NCBI GenBank assembly: GCA_937958015.1
Contig: CALGOA010000204.1
Span: 1 to 34,953, forward strand
Reading direction: 5' to 3'
Length of the DNA stretch: 34,953 nucleotides
From: an uncultured Acidimicrobiales bacterium
GTDB lineage: Bacteria > Actinomycetota > Acidimicrobiia > Acidimicrobiales > SZUA-35
Under the pieces are notes generated by a model. The model made no database searches, was not told where the DNA came from, and was given only the letters and a program-made list of their open reading frames with translations. Below are positions 15,417 through 24,235 of this stretch, piece by piece. Made by a program: the position numbers and the translations under genes. Every line of letters begins with the position of its first letter. Within the stretch, counting starts at the first letter, position 1.

Positions 15417-16800
15417 CGCTCCGGGGTCGGCGGCGAATCGCCAGCTTTGATCCATCGAGGGTCGAGCGGTTCTTGTCCATGAAGCGTTTGGTCTCCACCA
15501 GGGCGACCACCACCAACATCCAGTCGACGCCTCGGCGCACAACACCCGCTTCGGTGACCGAATACAGGAATGCATAGGAGAGCATCGCCAGCGGAAACAG
15601 GCCGGCGATTCCGGGACGGTCGCGCAGGTAGTGGATCGAGCGCCAAAGCCCTCGTCCCATCATGACCGCCCAGATGATGAGTCCGACGGCGCCGAGGGCC
15701 AGAAGATACTCGAGCGGGGCGTTGTGAGCGGTGGGTGGGAACCAGCTGTTCTTCAGCCAGATTTCGTGGGCCGGCGACCCCCAACCACCCCAGAACGCCT
15801 CCCAGCCATGTCCCAGGATCGGCTTCTCCGAGATCGGCACGAGCAGATGCTGCCACAACACCGTTCGTCCGGTGAGGGTGATATCCCGATCGAGAAGGTC
15901 GGTGATGAACACCAGGTTGGCGGTAGCGATCAGAATGCCGAACAGTCCCGCGGTGATTTCACTCACGATGACCGCACCGAAGAGCTGCTTCCTGGCCCGG
16001 AAGGTGGAGAACACGATAAGGAGCCCGCCGAGCAGCACCAGAGACGCCAACGACGTCTTCGAGCCGGTGCCGATCACCAGGTACAACGATCCGGCGAAAC
16101 CAACGACTGCGATGATCTTGTGGTTCTTGGAGCGGAACGCAAAGACCATGATCAGGCATCCCAGTACCGCCTGTTGGCCCAGCGTATTGCGGTTGGTGGT
16201 AATGCCGACGAAGTCGCCATTGGACAACCCGTACTGCGGCAGGGCGGTGACCCACACGAGGTTGAGGATCATCGCAAAGAAGTAGACGAGTGAGAGTCGA
16301 TTCAGGAGCTGTTCAAGGCTGTACCGCGCCACGAAATAGATGCCGAGCAGGGTGACGAGCGTGAGCGCCACGGACCGGCGAACCGACGTGTTGAAGTTCA
16401 CCGACCAGAGCGGTGAGAAGAGGATCAGGAGGCTGAACCCGACGAGCATCAGTTCGCAGACCAGCAGATAGAACATCGCCTTCGGTCGCTTCATCGAGAA
16501 CACCAGAAGGGTGCCGATCAGGGCGGTGAAGACCACGATCACCAGCGGGCCGCCAACGTTGACGGCGTCGAACAGGTTGCCCTCGATCACTACGAACCAT
16601 TCGGTCGGGAGACCGGTGGTGAGAACCGTCAGCGTGATCATGCCGATCAGCTGTTCGAGGAAACGCGGGCGAGCCCGGTAGGCGGCACTCTGGCGCCACG
16701 CCGCCTGAGCCTTCGCCAGGGGGTTTTGAAGTTCGACACCATCGGACGTGGGAACCGGGCGCGGCTCCACCGCCGTCTCGGCGGCCTCGATCGTGGTCAT
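15361..16800 (-). CDS. O-antigen ligase/polymerase-like membrane protein (second copy type)
   Basis: 479 residues, with a ~60-residue cytoplasmic N-terminus and about ten hydrophobic helices. The loop typical of the Wzy/WaaL family is seen: GRTVLWQHLLVPISEKPILG, then HGWEAFWGG and TAHNAPLEYLLALG. It differs clearly from the protein at 11864-13108, so it is not a recent duplicate. The ATG at 16800 lies 7 nt after the stop of the BY-kinase gene, giving a beta-helix protein - BY-kinase - polymerase order on this strand. The C-terminal 56 nt run antisense to the GT2 gene end. Confidence 0.86.
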   Translation of the reverse strand: MTTIEAAETAVEPRPVPTSDGVELQNPLAKAQAAWRQSAAYRARPRFLEQLIGMITLTVLTTGLPTEWFVVIEGNLFDAVNVGGPLVIVVFTALIGTLLVFSMKRPKAMFYLLVCELMLVGFSLLILFSPLWSVNFNTSVRRSVALTLVTLLGIYFVARYSLEQLLNRLSLVYFFAMILNLVWVTALPQYGLSNGDFVGITTNRNTLGQQAVLGCLIMVFAFRSKNHKIIAVVGFAGSLYLVIGTGSKTSLASLVLLGGLLIVFSTFRARKQLFGAVIVSEITAGLFGILIATANLVFITDLLDRDITLTGRTVLWQHLLVPISEKPILGHGWEAFWGGWGSPAHEIWLKNSWFPPTAHNAPLEYLLALGAVGLIIWAVMMGRGLWRSIHYLRDRPGIAGLFPLAMLSYAFLYSVTEAGVVRRGVDWMLVVVALVETKRFMDKNRSTLDGSKLAIRRRPRSATQSSVIEVSSRPSVGHR

Positions 16801-16807
16801 CGGAAGG

Positions 16808-18448
16808 TTAGGACTGGCCGGTCTCGTAGTAGGCGTACGCGTCGCGCCGGCTGAAGAGGCCCCGTCGGGCTCGCACTCGGTTGACCACAGCGCCAAGAAT
16901 AGTTGCGCCGGCTCGATCCAGTTCGTCGCGCACCTTGAGCAAATCTGGGGTTTCGGTCCGACGGCTGTCGACGACGACGATCACACCGTCGGCGTAGGTG
17001 GCGGCGGTCGCGGCGTCGGCGGTGCTGAGGACTGGCGGGCTATCGATCAGAACGTAGGCGGCCATGGTTCGAAGCTCTTTGATCAGGGTTTCGAACTGGA
17101 CCGAACCAAGTAGTTCACCGGGGTTAGCTGGAGGCGGACCGGCCGGCACGAACCAGAGGTTCTCGACACCGTCGATCGACTTCAGTTCCATCTCGCTGCG
17201 GCCACCGAGGAAGTCCGAGAGACCCTCGTGATTCGGCACGCCCAAGATTCGTTCGAGTGTGGGGCGACGCATGTCGGCCGAAACGAGCGCAACGTGTTTG
17301 CCGCTCTGAGCGAGCGCGAGCGCCAGGTTGGCAGAGGCCACGGACTTGCCCTCGCCGGGGAAGGCCGAGGTGAAGACGAACACCTCCGCTCCGGTGGACG
17401 CCGAGGCGAACTGCAGGCTGGACCGCAGACGCCGGAAGGCTTCTCGGGAAATGGCAAGGCGCGGCTTGCGGTCCTCGCTCAGCATCACGGCGGCGCTGGT
17501 GCCGCTGCGGTTTCCGAGCGGGAAGGCCGGAATCGAGGCCAGGACGCGGGCGCCGAGCGCCAGTGTGACGTCGTTTTCGTCGCGGGCCGTGGTGTCGAGA
17601 CGCTCCACCAGGAAGGCGGCTGCGGTACCGAAGAGCAGACCGGCAATGAGGGACGCGGCAAGGATGAAGGAACGGGGAATCCCGTCCGGGCTACCGGGCA
17701 CATCGGCGATCAGCAGTGGACTGGCCGCACTGCCCAACGAGTTGCGATCAAGACGGAGCTGGTTGGCCTGAACGCTTGCGGTTCGGATTTCAGCGCCGAG
17801 GGTATTGATCTCGGTGTTGAGACGGGCGACCTGATCATTGATGGCAATGATCTCGTTCGGCGTGATTCCGGTCTGGCTCCTATCCCGGATCAGGCCTGCC
17901 AGTTCGGATTCGAGTTCAACCTGAGCAGCTTCGGCATCGTCGATCAGTTCCTGGAGTGACTGGGTTCTCGTGTCGTAGTAGGCCTCGGCCTCACCCTGAC
18001 GGGTGGACACGTAGGTGTCGATAAAGGTGTTCACCGCGTCCGCTGCGAACTCGGGATCAGTGGCGGAGTAGGAGAGGTCGAGCCGCTGGCTTTGCGGAAT
18101 GTAGGAGACGTCGATATCCAGACGGAGGGCGGCAGCGGTGATCTGATAACCCTCAGCTCGCAGCTCTTCGGCCACACGATTCGAAATTGCATTGCCGATC
18201 AGGCGCGACCGTTCAAGTTCGAGGTTGCCGGCACTCAGGTTGCCGCCGCCGCTATTGACCGGGCTGAGGCCAACCTCGATCTCACCGAAGGCGGTGAACT
18301 TGTCTTCGCCGCCTGAGGTGGCGAGGAAGGCGAGCGCGAACAGCAACAGCGTCGAGGCCGCAACGATCCACTTCCGATTGCGAATTGCCGCGAGGTAATC
18401 CTCGAGGGTTGTCACATCGTCTTGAACGAAGTTGTTATCGGGAACCAT
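16808..18448 (-). CDS. Polysaccharide co-polymerase fused to BY-kinase (Wzc type), copy 1
   Basis: Controls chain length and export of the polysaccharide. 546 residues: Wzz domain with helices at about 27-45 and 262-283, coiled-coil periplasmic part between, and a cytoplasmic tyrosine kinase. Walker A is FPGEGKS (~363-368), Walker B is VLIDSPP (~467), and the C-terminus has a small tyrosine cluster DAYAYYETGQS for autophosphorylation. Walker A-prime reads LVSADMRRP; the first Asp of the usual DxDxR is Ser, which is unusual. SREAFRRLRSSL is the typical activating helix. The phosphatase at 13083 is a likely antagonist. Confidence 0.92.
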   Translation of the reverse strand: MVPDNNFVQDDVTTLEDYLAAIRNRKWIVAASTLLLFALAFLATSGGEDKFTAFGEIEVGLSPVNSGGGNLSAGNLELERSRLIGNAISNRVAEELRAEGYQITAAALRLDIDVSYIPQSQRLDLSYSATDPEFAADAVNTFIDTYVSTRQGEAEAYYDTRTQSLQELIDDAEAAQVELESELAGLIRDRSQTGITPNEIIAINDQVARLNTEINTLGAEIRTASVQANQLRLDRNSLGSAASPLLIADVPGSPDGIPRSFILAASLIAGLLFGTAAAFLVERLDTTARDENDVTLALGARVLASIPAFPLGNRSGTSAAVMLSEDRKPRLAISREAFRRLRSSLQFASASTGAEVFVFTSAFPGEGKSVASANLALALAQSGKHVALVSADMRRPTLERILGVPNHEGLSDFLGGRSEMELKSIDGVENLWFVPAGPPPANPGELLGSVQFETLIKELRTMAAYVLIDSPPVLSTADAATAATYADGVIVVVDSRRTETPDLLKVRDELDRAGATILGAVVNRVRARRGLFSRRDAYAYYETGQS

Positions 18449-18510
18449 GCCGTGCTTTCAGGTGTGTTAACGACGCTGACCGTGGGAGCGATCAGCGGTA
18501 GCGACTCCTC

Positions 18511-18516
18511 AGACTA
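18511..18516 (-). promoter_or_regulatory. Possible -10 box (TAGTCT) ahead of BY-kinase copy 1
   Basis: TAGTCT on the minus strand in the 97-nt gap between the beta-helix gene and the kinase gene, giving a leader of about 55 nt. No good -35. Confidence 0.25.
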
Positions 18517-18545
18517 TCGGCACCCTATTGACCGCACCTGAGTAG

Positions 18546-20705
18546 TCATCCCAGTTGGCGTGCTGCCCACCTAGGTCGATAGTACGAGATGACGAGGCCC
18601 CCGGCGAGCGCGAGGCTCAGCGGAATCTCCACCGGCACGGGAGGCTGCTGCACCGGATCGGGGTCAAATGCGAGCACCTCGGGTACCGCGACGGCCTCTT
18701 CGTCGCCCGCAACGTCGACTTCAGCGCCGTCCGTGCGAGCGCCATCGGCCGGGCTGGGCTGACCGGGGATTGGCGCCGAAGGCGGAGCGTCGATCGAATC
18801 GTTTGTGCTGGACCCAGCAGACGGCGAGCCGAAGGACTGATCCGGAACATCGATCAGATCCGAGTTCTCATCTTCGTCCTGGAAATCATCGAACGGACGG
18901 GAGGGGCCCGATGCCGGGCCGCGTTCGATCTCTCCACCGGACGCATCAGGGGCGGAAGGCGAGACATCACCATCGGAGTCGAGTTGTGCGGTGGAAGAGG
19001 TTGTCGTCGATGCGCTGCCCTGTTCATCGGACGGCGGAGCCGTGGTCGGAGCTGCGGAAGCCTCGGTGGTCGGAGGACGCGGTACCGACGTCGCGACCGG
19101 GGCTGCGGTGGTCGTGGTTCCGTCCAGCGTGGTGGTCGAGGGCCCATTCGTGGGCGTCGAGGACGGGGTCGAGGTGGACCCGCCGGAGGTGTTCGTCGTA
19201 GCGGTCGGCCGGGTCGTGCTGGGAGGCCGGGTCGTCGAGGGTGCTTGAGTGGTCGGAGCCGCCGTTGTGGGGGCTGCGGTGGTCGGCGCCGCTGTGGTCG
19301 GTGGAGCCGTGGTTGGGGTCACGGCTGCGGAGCTTCCGGATTCGAAGGCGCCAAGGTCGATCGTTCCCCCGGCGACCCGTCGGGCGCCCGAGAAGTCCGA
19401 GGACATCTTGCTGTTGAACTTGTTGGTTCCAGCGTTGATGGCAGGCGAACCGTTCGAAAGGTGGAAGTTGGCAGGGTTCGGGTTGGTCGACGGGCTCTTG
19501 ACCACCGAGGTGCCCTCACCGACCCGACGATCACCGTCGTTGGAGGCACCGCCGTACTCGGGATCGGTGTTGCCGACATACAGGTTCTTGGTGAATCGGA
19601 TGTTGCTGCTGTCGAACGTTCGAGCGGGCTTCAGGCCGCTGCGGGCGAAGACGAGGTTGTTGGCGAACTCGACATCGCTGGAGTAGAACGCACCGAGTTC
19701 ACCGCCGGAACTGGCGATCTCACCGGTTCGGAGGTTGTGGTAGACGGTGTTGTTGACAACGTCGACGTGCTTGGATTCGAAGATCTGGATACCCCGGCCA
19801 CCGTTGTCGAGACACAGGTTGTTGGCGATCAGGGTCCGGCCGCTGTAGTTGTTGATGTTGGTCCGGTCCATGATGATGCAGTTGCCGTCGGTGAACCGGC
19901 CGTGGTTGTCACGGACCTTGTTTTCGACCTGATAGACCACGTTGCCGGTGATGTAGTTCGAGTACCCGTTTCCGTCGTTGCCGAATCCCATGTTGAAGCT
20001 CTCGAGGATCGAGATGCCACTGTGCTGGGTCCATTCGACTTCGGCCAGGTTATGGATGATGTTGTTGCGGATCTCCACATGGCTGGACCCGGTGATGGGA
20101 ATACCACCGGCACCGAATCCTGAGACCCGGTTGTTCAGAACACGAACGTGATGGTTCTTGGCGGGGCCATAGATGGCATCCACATTGATGCCCGAGCCGG
20201 AATAAGAGGAGGTTCCACCGGTCGGGTTGCCGATCAGCTCAAGGTTCGAGATCTCGACGTAGCTGGCGCCCTCGACCTTGATACCGTTCGACTGATTGCT
20301 TCTGAGAATCGGGGTAGCGCCGGGCTGAGCGGTAATGCGGATCCAGGCGTCGGGGGTGCCGGACCGGTTGACGACCACAGCGGAGTCGGGCCGTTCGTTC
20401 TCGAAGAACTCGCCCTCCATGATGTAGAGGGTGTCGCCGGGGTTCAACTGCTTCACGGCGTACGCGACCGTCTTGTAGGGCGCATCGGGAGAGTTACCGG
20501 GATTGGAGTTGTTGCCGTTCGGCGACACGTATTTGCCCGGCAACGCGGCCGAACTACCCAGTACAGAGGCCGAATCGGCCTCAACTCGAGCGTTCGAGGC
20601 GGTGGTTTGGTCCGGAGTGGTACACGCCGCGAAGGCAAGGGCCGAGGCGATCGCAAGTGCAACGATCCGATGAAGCGCGCCGGTTCGGCGGAGGCTCAGG
20701 GGCAT
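18546..20705 (-). CDS. Secreted right-handed beta-helix lipoprotein with Thr/Pro-rich stalk and C-terminal hydrophobic anchor
   Basis: 719 residues. An N-terminal signal with a lipobox-like FAAC (Cys28) is followed by a pectate-lyase-like parallel beta-helix (about 55-455): opening YVSPNGNNSNPG and PYKTVAYAVKQLNPGDTLY, many N-rich turns such as NNLCLDNGG, and closing GGTIDLGAFES. Residues ~458-690 are low-complexity: PTTAA repeats, Ser/Thr/Pro, then acidic. The last ~30 residues have a short hydrophobic stretch (IPLSLALAGGLVISYY) and a basic tail. Start at ATG 20705 is where the signal peptide begins. It may cut, epimerise or bind the polysaccharide; the substrate is unknown. Same strand as the BY-kinase and polymerase genes downstream. 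Confidence 0.85.
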   Translation of the reverse strand: MPLSLRRTGALHRIVALAIASALAFAACTTPDQTTASNARVEADSASVLGSSAALPGKYVSPNGNNSNPGNSPDAPYKTVAYAVKQLNPGDTLYIMEGEFFENERPDSAVVVNRSGTPDAWIRITAQPGATPILRSNQSNGIKVEGASYVEISNLELIGNPTGGTSSYSGSGINVDAIYGPAKNHHVRVLNNRVSGFGAGGIPITGSSHVEIRNNIIHNLAEVEWTQHSGISILESFNMGFGNDGNGYSNYITGNVVYQVENKVRDNHGRFTDGNCIIMDRTNINNYSGRTLIANNLCLDNGGRGIQIFESKHVDVVNNTVYHNLRTGEIASSGGELGAFYSSDVEFANNLVFARSGLKPARTFDSSNIRFTKNLYVGNTDPEYGGASNDGDRRVGEGTSVVKSPSTNPNPANFHLSNGSPAINAGTNKFNSKMSSDFSGARRVAGGTIDLGAFESGSSAAVTPTTAPPTTAAPTTAAPTTAAPTTQAPSTTRPPSTTRPTATTNTSGGSTSTPSSTPTNGPSTTTLDGTTTTAAPVATSVPRPPTTEASAAPTTAPPSDEQGSASTTTSSTAQLDSDGDVSPSAPDASGGEIERGPASGPSRPFDDFQDEDENSDLIDVPDQSFGSPSAGSSTNDSIDAPPSAPIPGQPSPADGARTDGAEVDVAGDEEAVAVPEVLAFDPDPVQQPPVPVEIPLSLALAGGLVISYYRPRWAARQLG
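19249..19318. repeat. 15-nt tandem repeat coding for PTTAA units
   Basis: About four imperfect 15-nt units inside the beta-helix gene encode consecutive PTTAA/PTTxA pentapeptides. Such repeats can vary in copy number and set the length of the stalk. Confidence 0.7.
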
Positions 20706-20842
20706 GTAGGTACATCGGCATAGTTCAAAACTGGTTGAGCGAAATTTGGGTAACCTCACCCAGCAGCGACGCATCCTTGGCGCAGCAGGTCTACGAACTG
20801 GCATAACGACATTCCCCGCAACTTTGAAAGCTCCCGCGCACA

Positions 20843-22099
20843 ATGAACCAATCGGCACCTTCGGCGAATATGAGAGCACTTTTGGTCTGTCATTCGTGCT
20901 CTCCGACCGGCGGATCCGAGGCTCGAATGACGTGGCAGTGGGTCGTCCACCTCGCTGAGCAGGGCATCAAGGTCACGGCCCTCATCAACCGGGCCGACCC
21001 CACCGCCCCGGTGGATCCTCGTTCGGTCGAGCTGCCGTCGTCGATTCCGGCCGATTGTGCACCCGAATTTGTTGCGGTCGAACCTCCGGTTCTGTCACGC
21101 CGGCTACCGGTTGTGGTGTACACCGCCCTCGATTACCAGGGGTGGCAACGCCGAGCCCTGAAGGCCGCGCAGGAACTGCACGAGCGAGAGCCCTTCGACG
21201 TGGTGCACCATCTCAGCTGGGCCAGCATTCATCACGGCACCCGGCTGGTGAAGCTCGACGCACCCTTCGTTCTCGGACCCGTCGGCGGCGGCACCACCAG
21301 CTCCCCCGCGTATAAAGACTGCTTCCCCACCAGCTGGCGTTATGAACAGATCCGCAACCGTCTGGTCGAGGGCGTCACCCTCAATCCGGTCGGGCGGTCG
21401 CTGGTGAAGAACACCGACCTGATCCTCGCCTCGAACCCCGAGACCCAGAGGGTGCTGGCGAAGATGGGAGCCGGTGACGTGCAGATAATGCTCGACGACG
21501 GCGTCGATGTTGAGGAACTTCGATCCGAACCGGTCGCCCAGAGCACCGACGGACCCCTGCGGGTCCTGTGGGTGTCGCGGATCATGGAACGCAAGGCACT
21601 CGGAATGGCGCTCGCCGCCGTCGAGGCGGCAGCCGAGCGGTGTGAGATCACACTGACCCTGATGGGCGACGGTGAACATCGCTTCGTCGTCGAGGAAGTG
21701 ATCGACCGAATGACCGACGCCGGGATCCTTGTCGATCACGGGTGGTCCGATCAGGAAGCGCTCGACCGCGCCTTCGCCTCCCACGACCTTCTGTTGTTCA
21801 ACAGCGTGCGGGACAACGGAAGCGCACCGCTGCATTCGGCGTCGGCCTACGGAATGCCCGCTCTCGTGATCGATCATCAGGGACCGGGAACGATCACGTC
21901 GTCGGACTGGGCTGTCAAGATCCCGGTATCCGACACCGAACAATCAACCCGAGACCTGACCGAGGCGCTGGTTGACATGGCGGGAGACCCGGACCGTCGC
22001 ACCCGCATGGGCCGAGCGTCGCTGGAAGCGGGGGCGCGCAACACCTGGCCCGCCCGCGCCGCCGCAATGGCCGAGCACTATCGAAGCTTGGTGAGCTAA
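20843..22099 (+). CDS. GT4 family glycosyltransferase
   Basis: GT-B fold transferase, 418 residues. The N-terminal half has ALLVCHSCSPTGGSEARMTW (glycine loop) and FDVVHHLSWASIHHGTRL. The C-terminal half has RVLWVSRIMERKALGMAL, LTLMGDGEHR, and the donor-site region near LLLFNSVRDNGSAPLHSA, in which the usual E-x7-E pattern is altered. Start at ATG 20843; ATG 20870 (MRALLVCHS) is an alternative. It is divergent from the beta-helix gene across a 137-nt spacer in which I see no clear promoter. Sugar specificity unknown. Confidence 0.88.
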   Translation: MNQSAPSANMRALLVCHSCSPTGGSEARMTWQWVVHLAEQGIKVTALINRADPTAPVDPRSVELPSSIPADCAPEFVAVEPPVLSRRLPVVVYTALDYQGWQRRALKAAQELHEREPFDVVHHLSWASIHHGTRLVKLDAPFVLGPVGGGTTSSPAYKDCFPTSWRYEQIRNRLVEGVTLNPVGRSLVKNTDLILASNPETQRVLAKMGAGDVQIMLDDGVDVEELRSEPVAQSTDGPLRVLWVSRIMERKALGMALAAVEAAAERCEITLTLMGDGEHRFVVEEVIDRMTDAGILVDHGWSDQEALDRAFASHDLLLFNSVRDNGSAPLHSASAYGMPALVIDHQGPGTITSSDWAVKIPVSDTEQSTRDLTEALVDMAGDPDRRTRMGRASLEAGARNTWPARAAAMAEHYRSLVS

Positions 22100-22156
22100 G
22101 GCCGGCTGGTTCGCGCTGAGACTCTTCACGAACCTCTCACCTCCGCCGATGAGCAG

Positions 22157-24235
22157 ATGGTGGCTCCCTCTTCTACGCGCGTGGCGAATCGTGCAAACGC
22201 CCGGTCGGCCGCGCCCACGTCTCGCCCGACTCGACGAGTCTCGCTGCTTGCCGTTTTTGGACTGACGTCATTGTTGGTCGTGTCCGGCATCGGCGTCGCC
22301 ATCGGCTTGGCCCTGCAGGACTCGATCCGCAGCCGGGCCATCTCGGACGCCGCCCAAACCGGCGAAATCGCTGCCAATCTCGGCGTACGGCCGTTTCTCG
22401 AGGTCGATGATCTGCAGAGAAATTTCATGCCGCTTCCGACCGATCGGGTCGAAAGTCTCGACGCCTCGCTTGGCTCGAGCCTGTCTCCCAACGGCATCGT
22501 CCGCATCAAGGTGTGGAATCGTCAACACTGGCTGGTGTATTCGGACAATCCGAATCTTCGGGGTGCCTGGTTCGCAGGATCAGAGACGCTCGAGCGTTCC
22601 TTCGAGGGTGAACTGACCACAGAGATCACCGACCTCACCGCACCGGAGGAACGGGAGGAACGCGATTTCGGCGAACTTCTCGCGGTCTATGTGCCGCTGC
22701 GGGCCGCCGATGGCGAGTTCACCTCCGACCCGGACGCCGACATCATCGGGGCGTTCGAGATCTACCTGCCATTCGAACCCTTCGCCGCCGACATCGCCGC
22801 CGACACCCGACGCCTGGTCGGCGTGCTCGTCGTCGGTCTCGCGATTCTGTACCTGTCGCTGTTCCGACTCGTGGCCGGAGCGTCCCGCAAGCTCCGCCGA
22901 CAGTCCGAGCAGAACCTCTACCTCGCCACCCATGACTCGTTGACCGGTTTGAACAACCGGGATGCGTTCATCGCCCAAGTCGACGCCCACCGTCGCAGCC
23001 TGAAGCCGAACGAGCCCGGCGGGATGGTCATTCTGGCCGACCTCGATCGATTCCAGCAGATCAACAACACCCTCGGTCACGATGTCGGCGATGAACTGTT
23101 GACGATCATCTCCCAGCGGCTCGCCAGCCACCTTCGGGATCAGGATCTTGTGGCCCGTCTCGGCGGCGACGAGTTTGCGTTCCTGCTGACCAGCATCGGA
23201 AACGCATCGACGGTCGAGGTCATCAGCCGCCTCATCGCTGTGCTGGACGCGCCAGTCGAACTGGCCAACATTCGCCTCGAGGTACGAGCGTCATTCGGTG
23301 CGGTCCGTTGCACCAGCGATCTCCCCGCCGAGGTTGCAGTCCAACAGGCCGACATTGCGATGTACGCAGCGAAACGAGACCAAACGACCATCGAGTTCTT
23401 CCGACCCAGCCTTGACGAGCTGACGGCCGAGAGTCTGGAGCTGGCCGCCGAGGTACGGGTCGGAATCGACTCGAAACAATTCGATCTGCACTACCAGCCC
23501 AAGTACGACCTGCAGACCGGAGACCTCACCGGAAGCGAAGCGCTGGTGCGCTGGAATCATCCGACCCGCGGAATGGTGCCGCCCACTCGTTTCATCCCGA
23601 CGATCGAGCAGATGCCGATCGGACGAGACCTCACCGACTACATCCTCGATCGGGCCCTCACGGACATGGCGGCATGGCGCGAACTCGGAATCGACATCGG
23701 CGTGTCGATCAACCTCAGCCCTCGTGACGTGAACGATCTCGAACTCCCGAACACCATCGAACGAGCGCTCAGCGGCCGCATGCTCGATCCGGCCCTTCTC
23801 ACCGTCGAGCTGACCGAGGGTTCCATCCTGGCCAACGAAGAGCGTGCGATGCGCTGCCTCAACGCCATCCGAGACTTGGGGTGTGGCGTATCGATCGACG
23901 ACTTCGGTACCGGTTATGCATCCCTCAGCCATCTGATCAAACTGCCGGCGACCGAGTTGAAGATCGATCAGAGCTTCGTAGCTGCGGTCGGGTCCGACGA
24001 GACCAGCTTCAACATCGTGAAGCACTGCATCGAAATCGCTCAGGCGTTTGGGCTGGCGACTACCGCCGAAGGCATCGAGACCGATGAGGTCGAGGAGATC
24101 GTGCGATCGCTCGGGTGTGAGACGGGCCAGGGTTATCTCCACGGCCGCCCGGTTCCGCTGGCCGACTTCGTGGCGTTCGCACAGGAGGCCAACTCGACCA
24201 ATCCTGTCGCCGCCGGGGCTCCGAAGAACCAATGA
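22157..24235 (+). CDS. Membrane-bound GGDEF-EAL protein (c-di-GMP synthesis and breakdown)
   Basis: 692 residues: helix at about 28-50, extracytoplasmic sensor (51-220, no named fold recognised), second helix (222-240), GGDEF domain (about 255-415) and EAL domain (about 430-680). The cyclase signature RLGGDEF is intact, and an RDQD inhibitory site lies five residues upstream of GGDEF. The phosphodiesterase signature EALVRW (~461), DDFGTGYASL (~580), LKIDQSF and TAEGIET are all present, so both activities are possible and feedback inhibition likely. It is coupled to the lipoprotein gene by a 4-nt overlap. It lies inside the polysaccharide locus and so may set c-di-GMP for its control. Confidence 0.95.
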   Translation: MVAPSSTRVANRANARSAAPTSRPTRRVSLLAVFGLTSLLVVSGIGVAIGLALQDSIRSRAISDAAQTGEIAANLGVRPFLEVDDLQRNFMPLPTDRVESLDASLGSSLSPNGIVRIKVWNRQHWLVYSDNPNLRGAWFAGSETLERSFEGELTTEITDLTAPEEREERDFGELLAVYVPLRAADGEFTSDPDADIIGAFEIYLPFEPFAADIAADTRRLVGVLVVGLAILYLSLFRLVAGASRKLRRQSEQNLYLATHDSLTGLNNRDAFIAQVDAHRRSLKPNEPGGMVILADLDRFQQINNTLGHDVGDELLTIISQRLASHLRDQDLVARLGGDEFAFLLTSIGNASTVEVISRLIAVLDAPVELANIRLEVRASFGAVRCTSDLPAEVAVQQADIAMYAAKRDQTTIEFFRPSLDELTAESLELAAEVRVGIDSKQFDLHYQPKYDLQTGDLTGSEALVRWNHPTRGMVPPTRFIPTIEQMPIGRDLTDYILDRALTDMAAWRELGIDIGVSINLSPRDVNDLELPNTIERALSGRMLDPALLTVELTEGSILANEERAMRCLNAIRDLGCGVSIDDFGTGYASLSHLIKLPATELKIDQSFVAAVGSDETSFNIVKHCIEIAQAFGLATTAEGIETDEVEEIVRSLGCETGQGYLHGRPVPLADFVAFAQEANSTNPVAAGAPKNQ

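Noticed and set aside
18555-20123. 522-residue open frame antisense to the beta-helix gene
   Set aside because: It is rich in Gly/Arg and mirrors the Thr/Pro-rich stalk and third-position G/C bias of the opposite strand. No domain is visible, while the minus-strand frame has a signal peptide and a clear fold.
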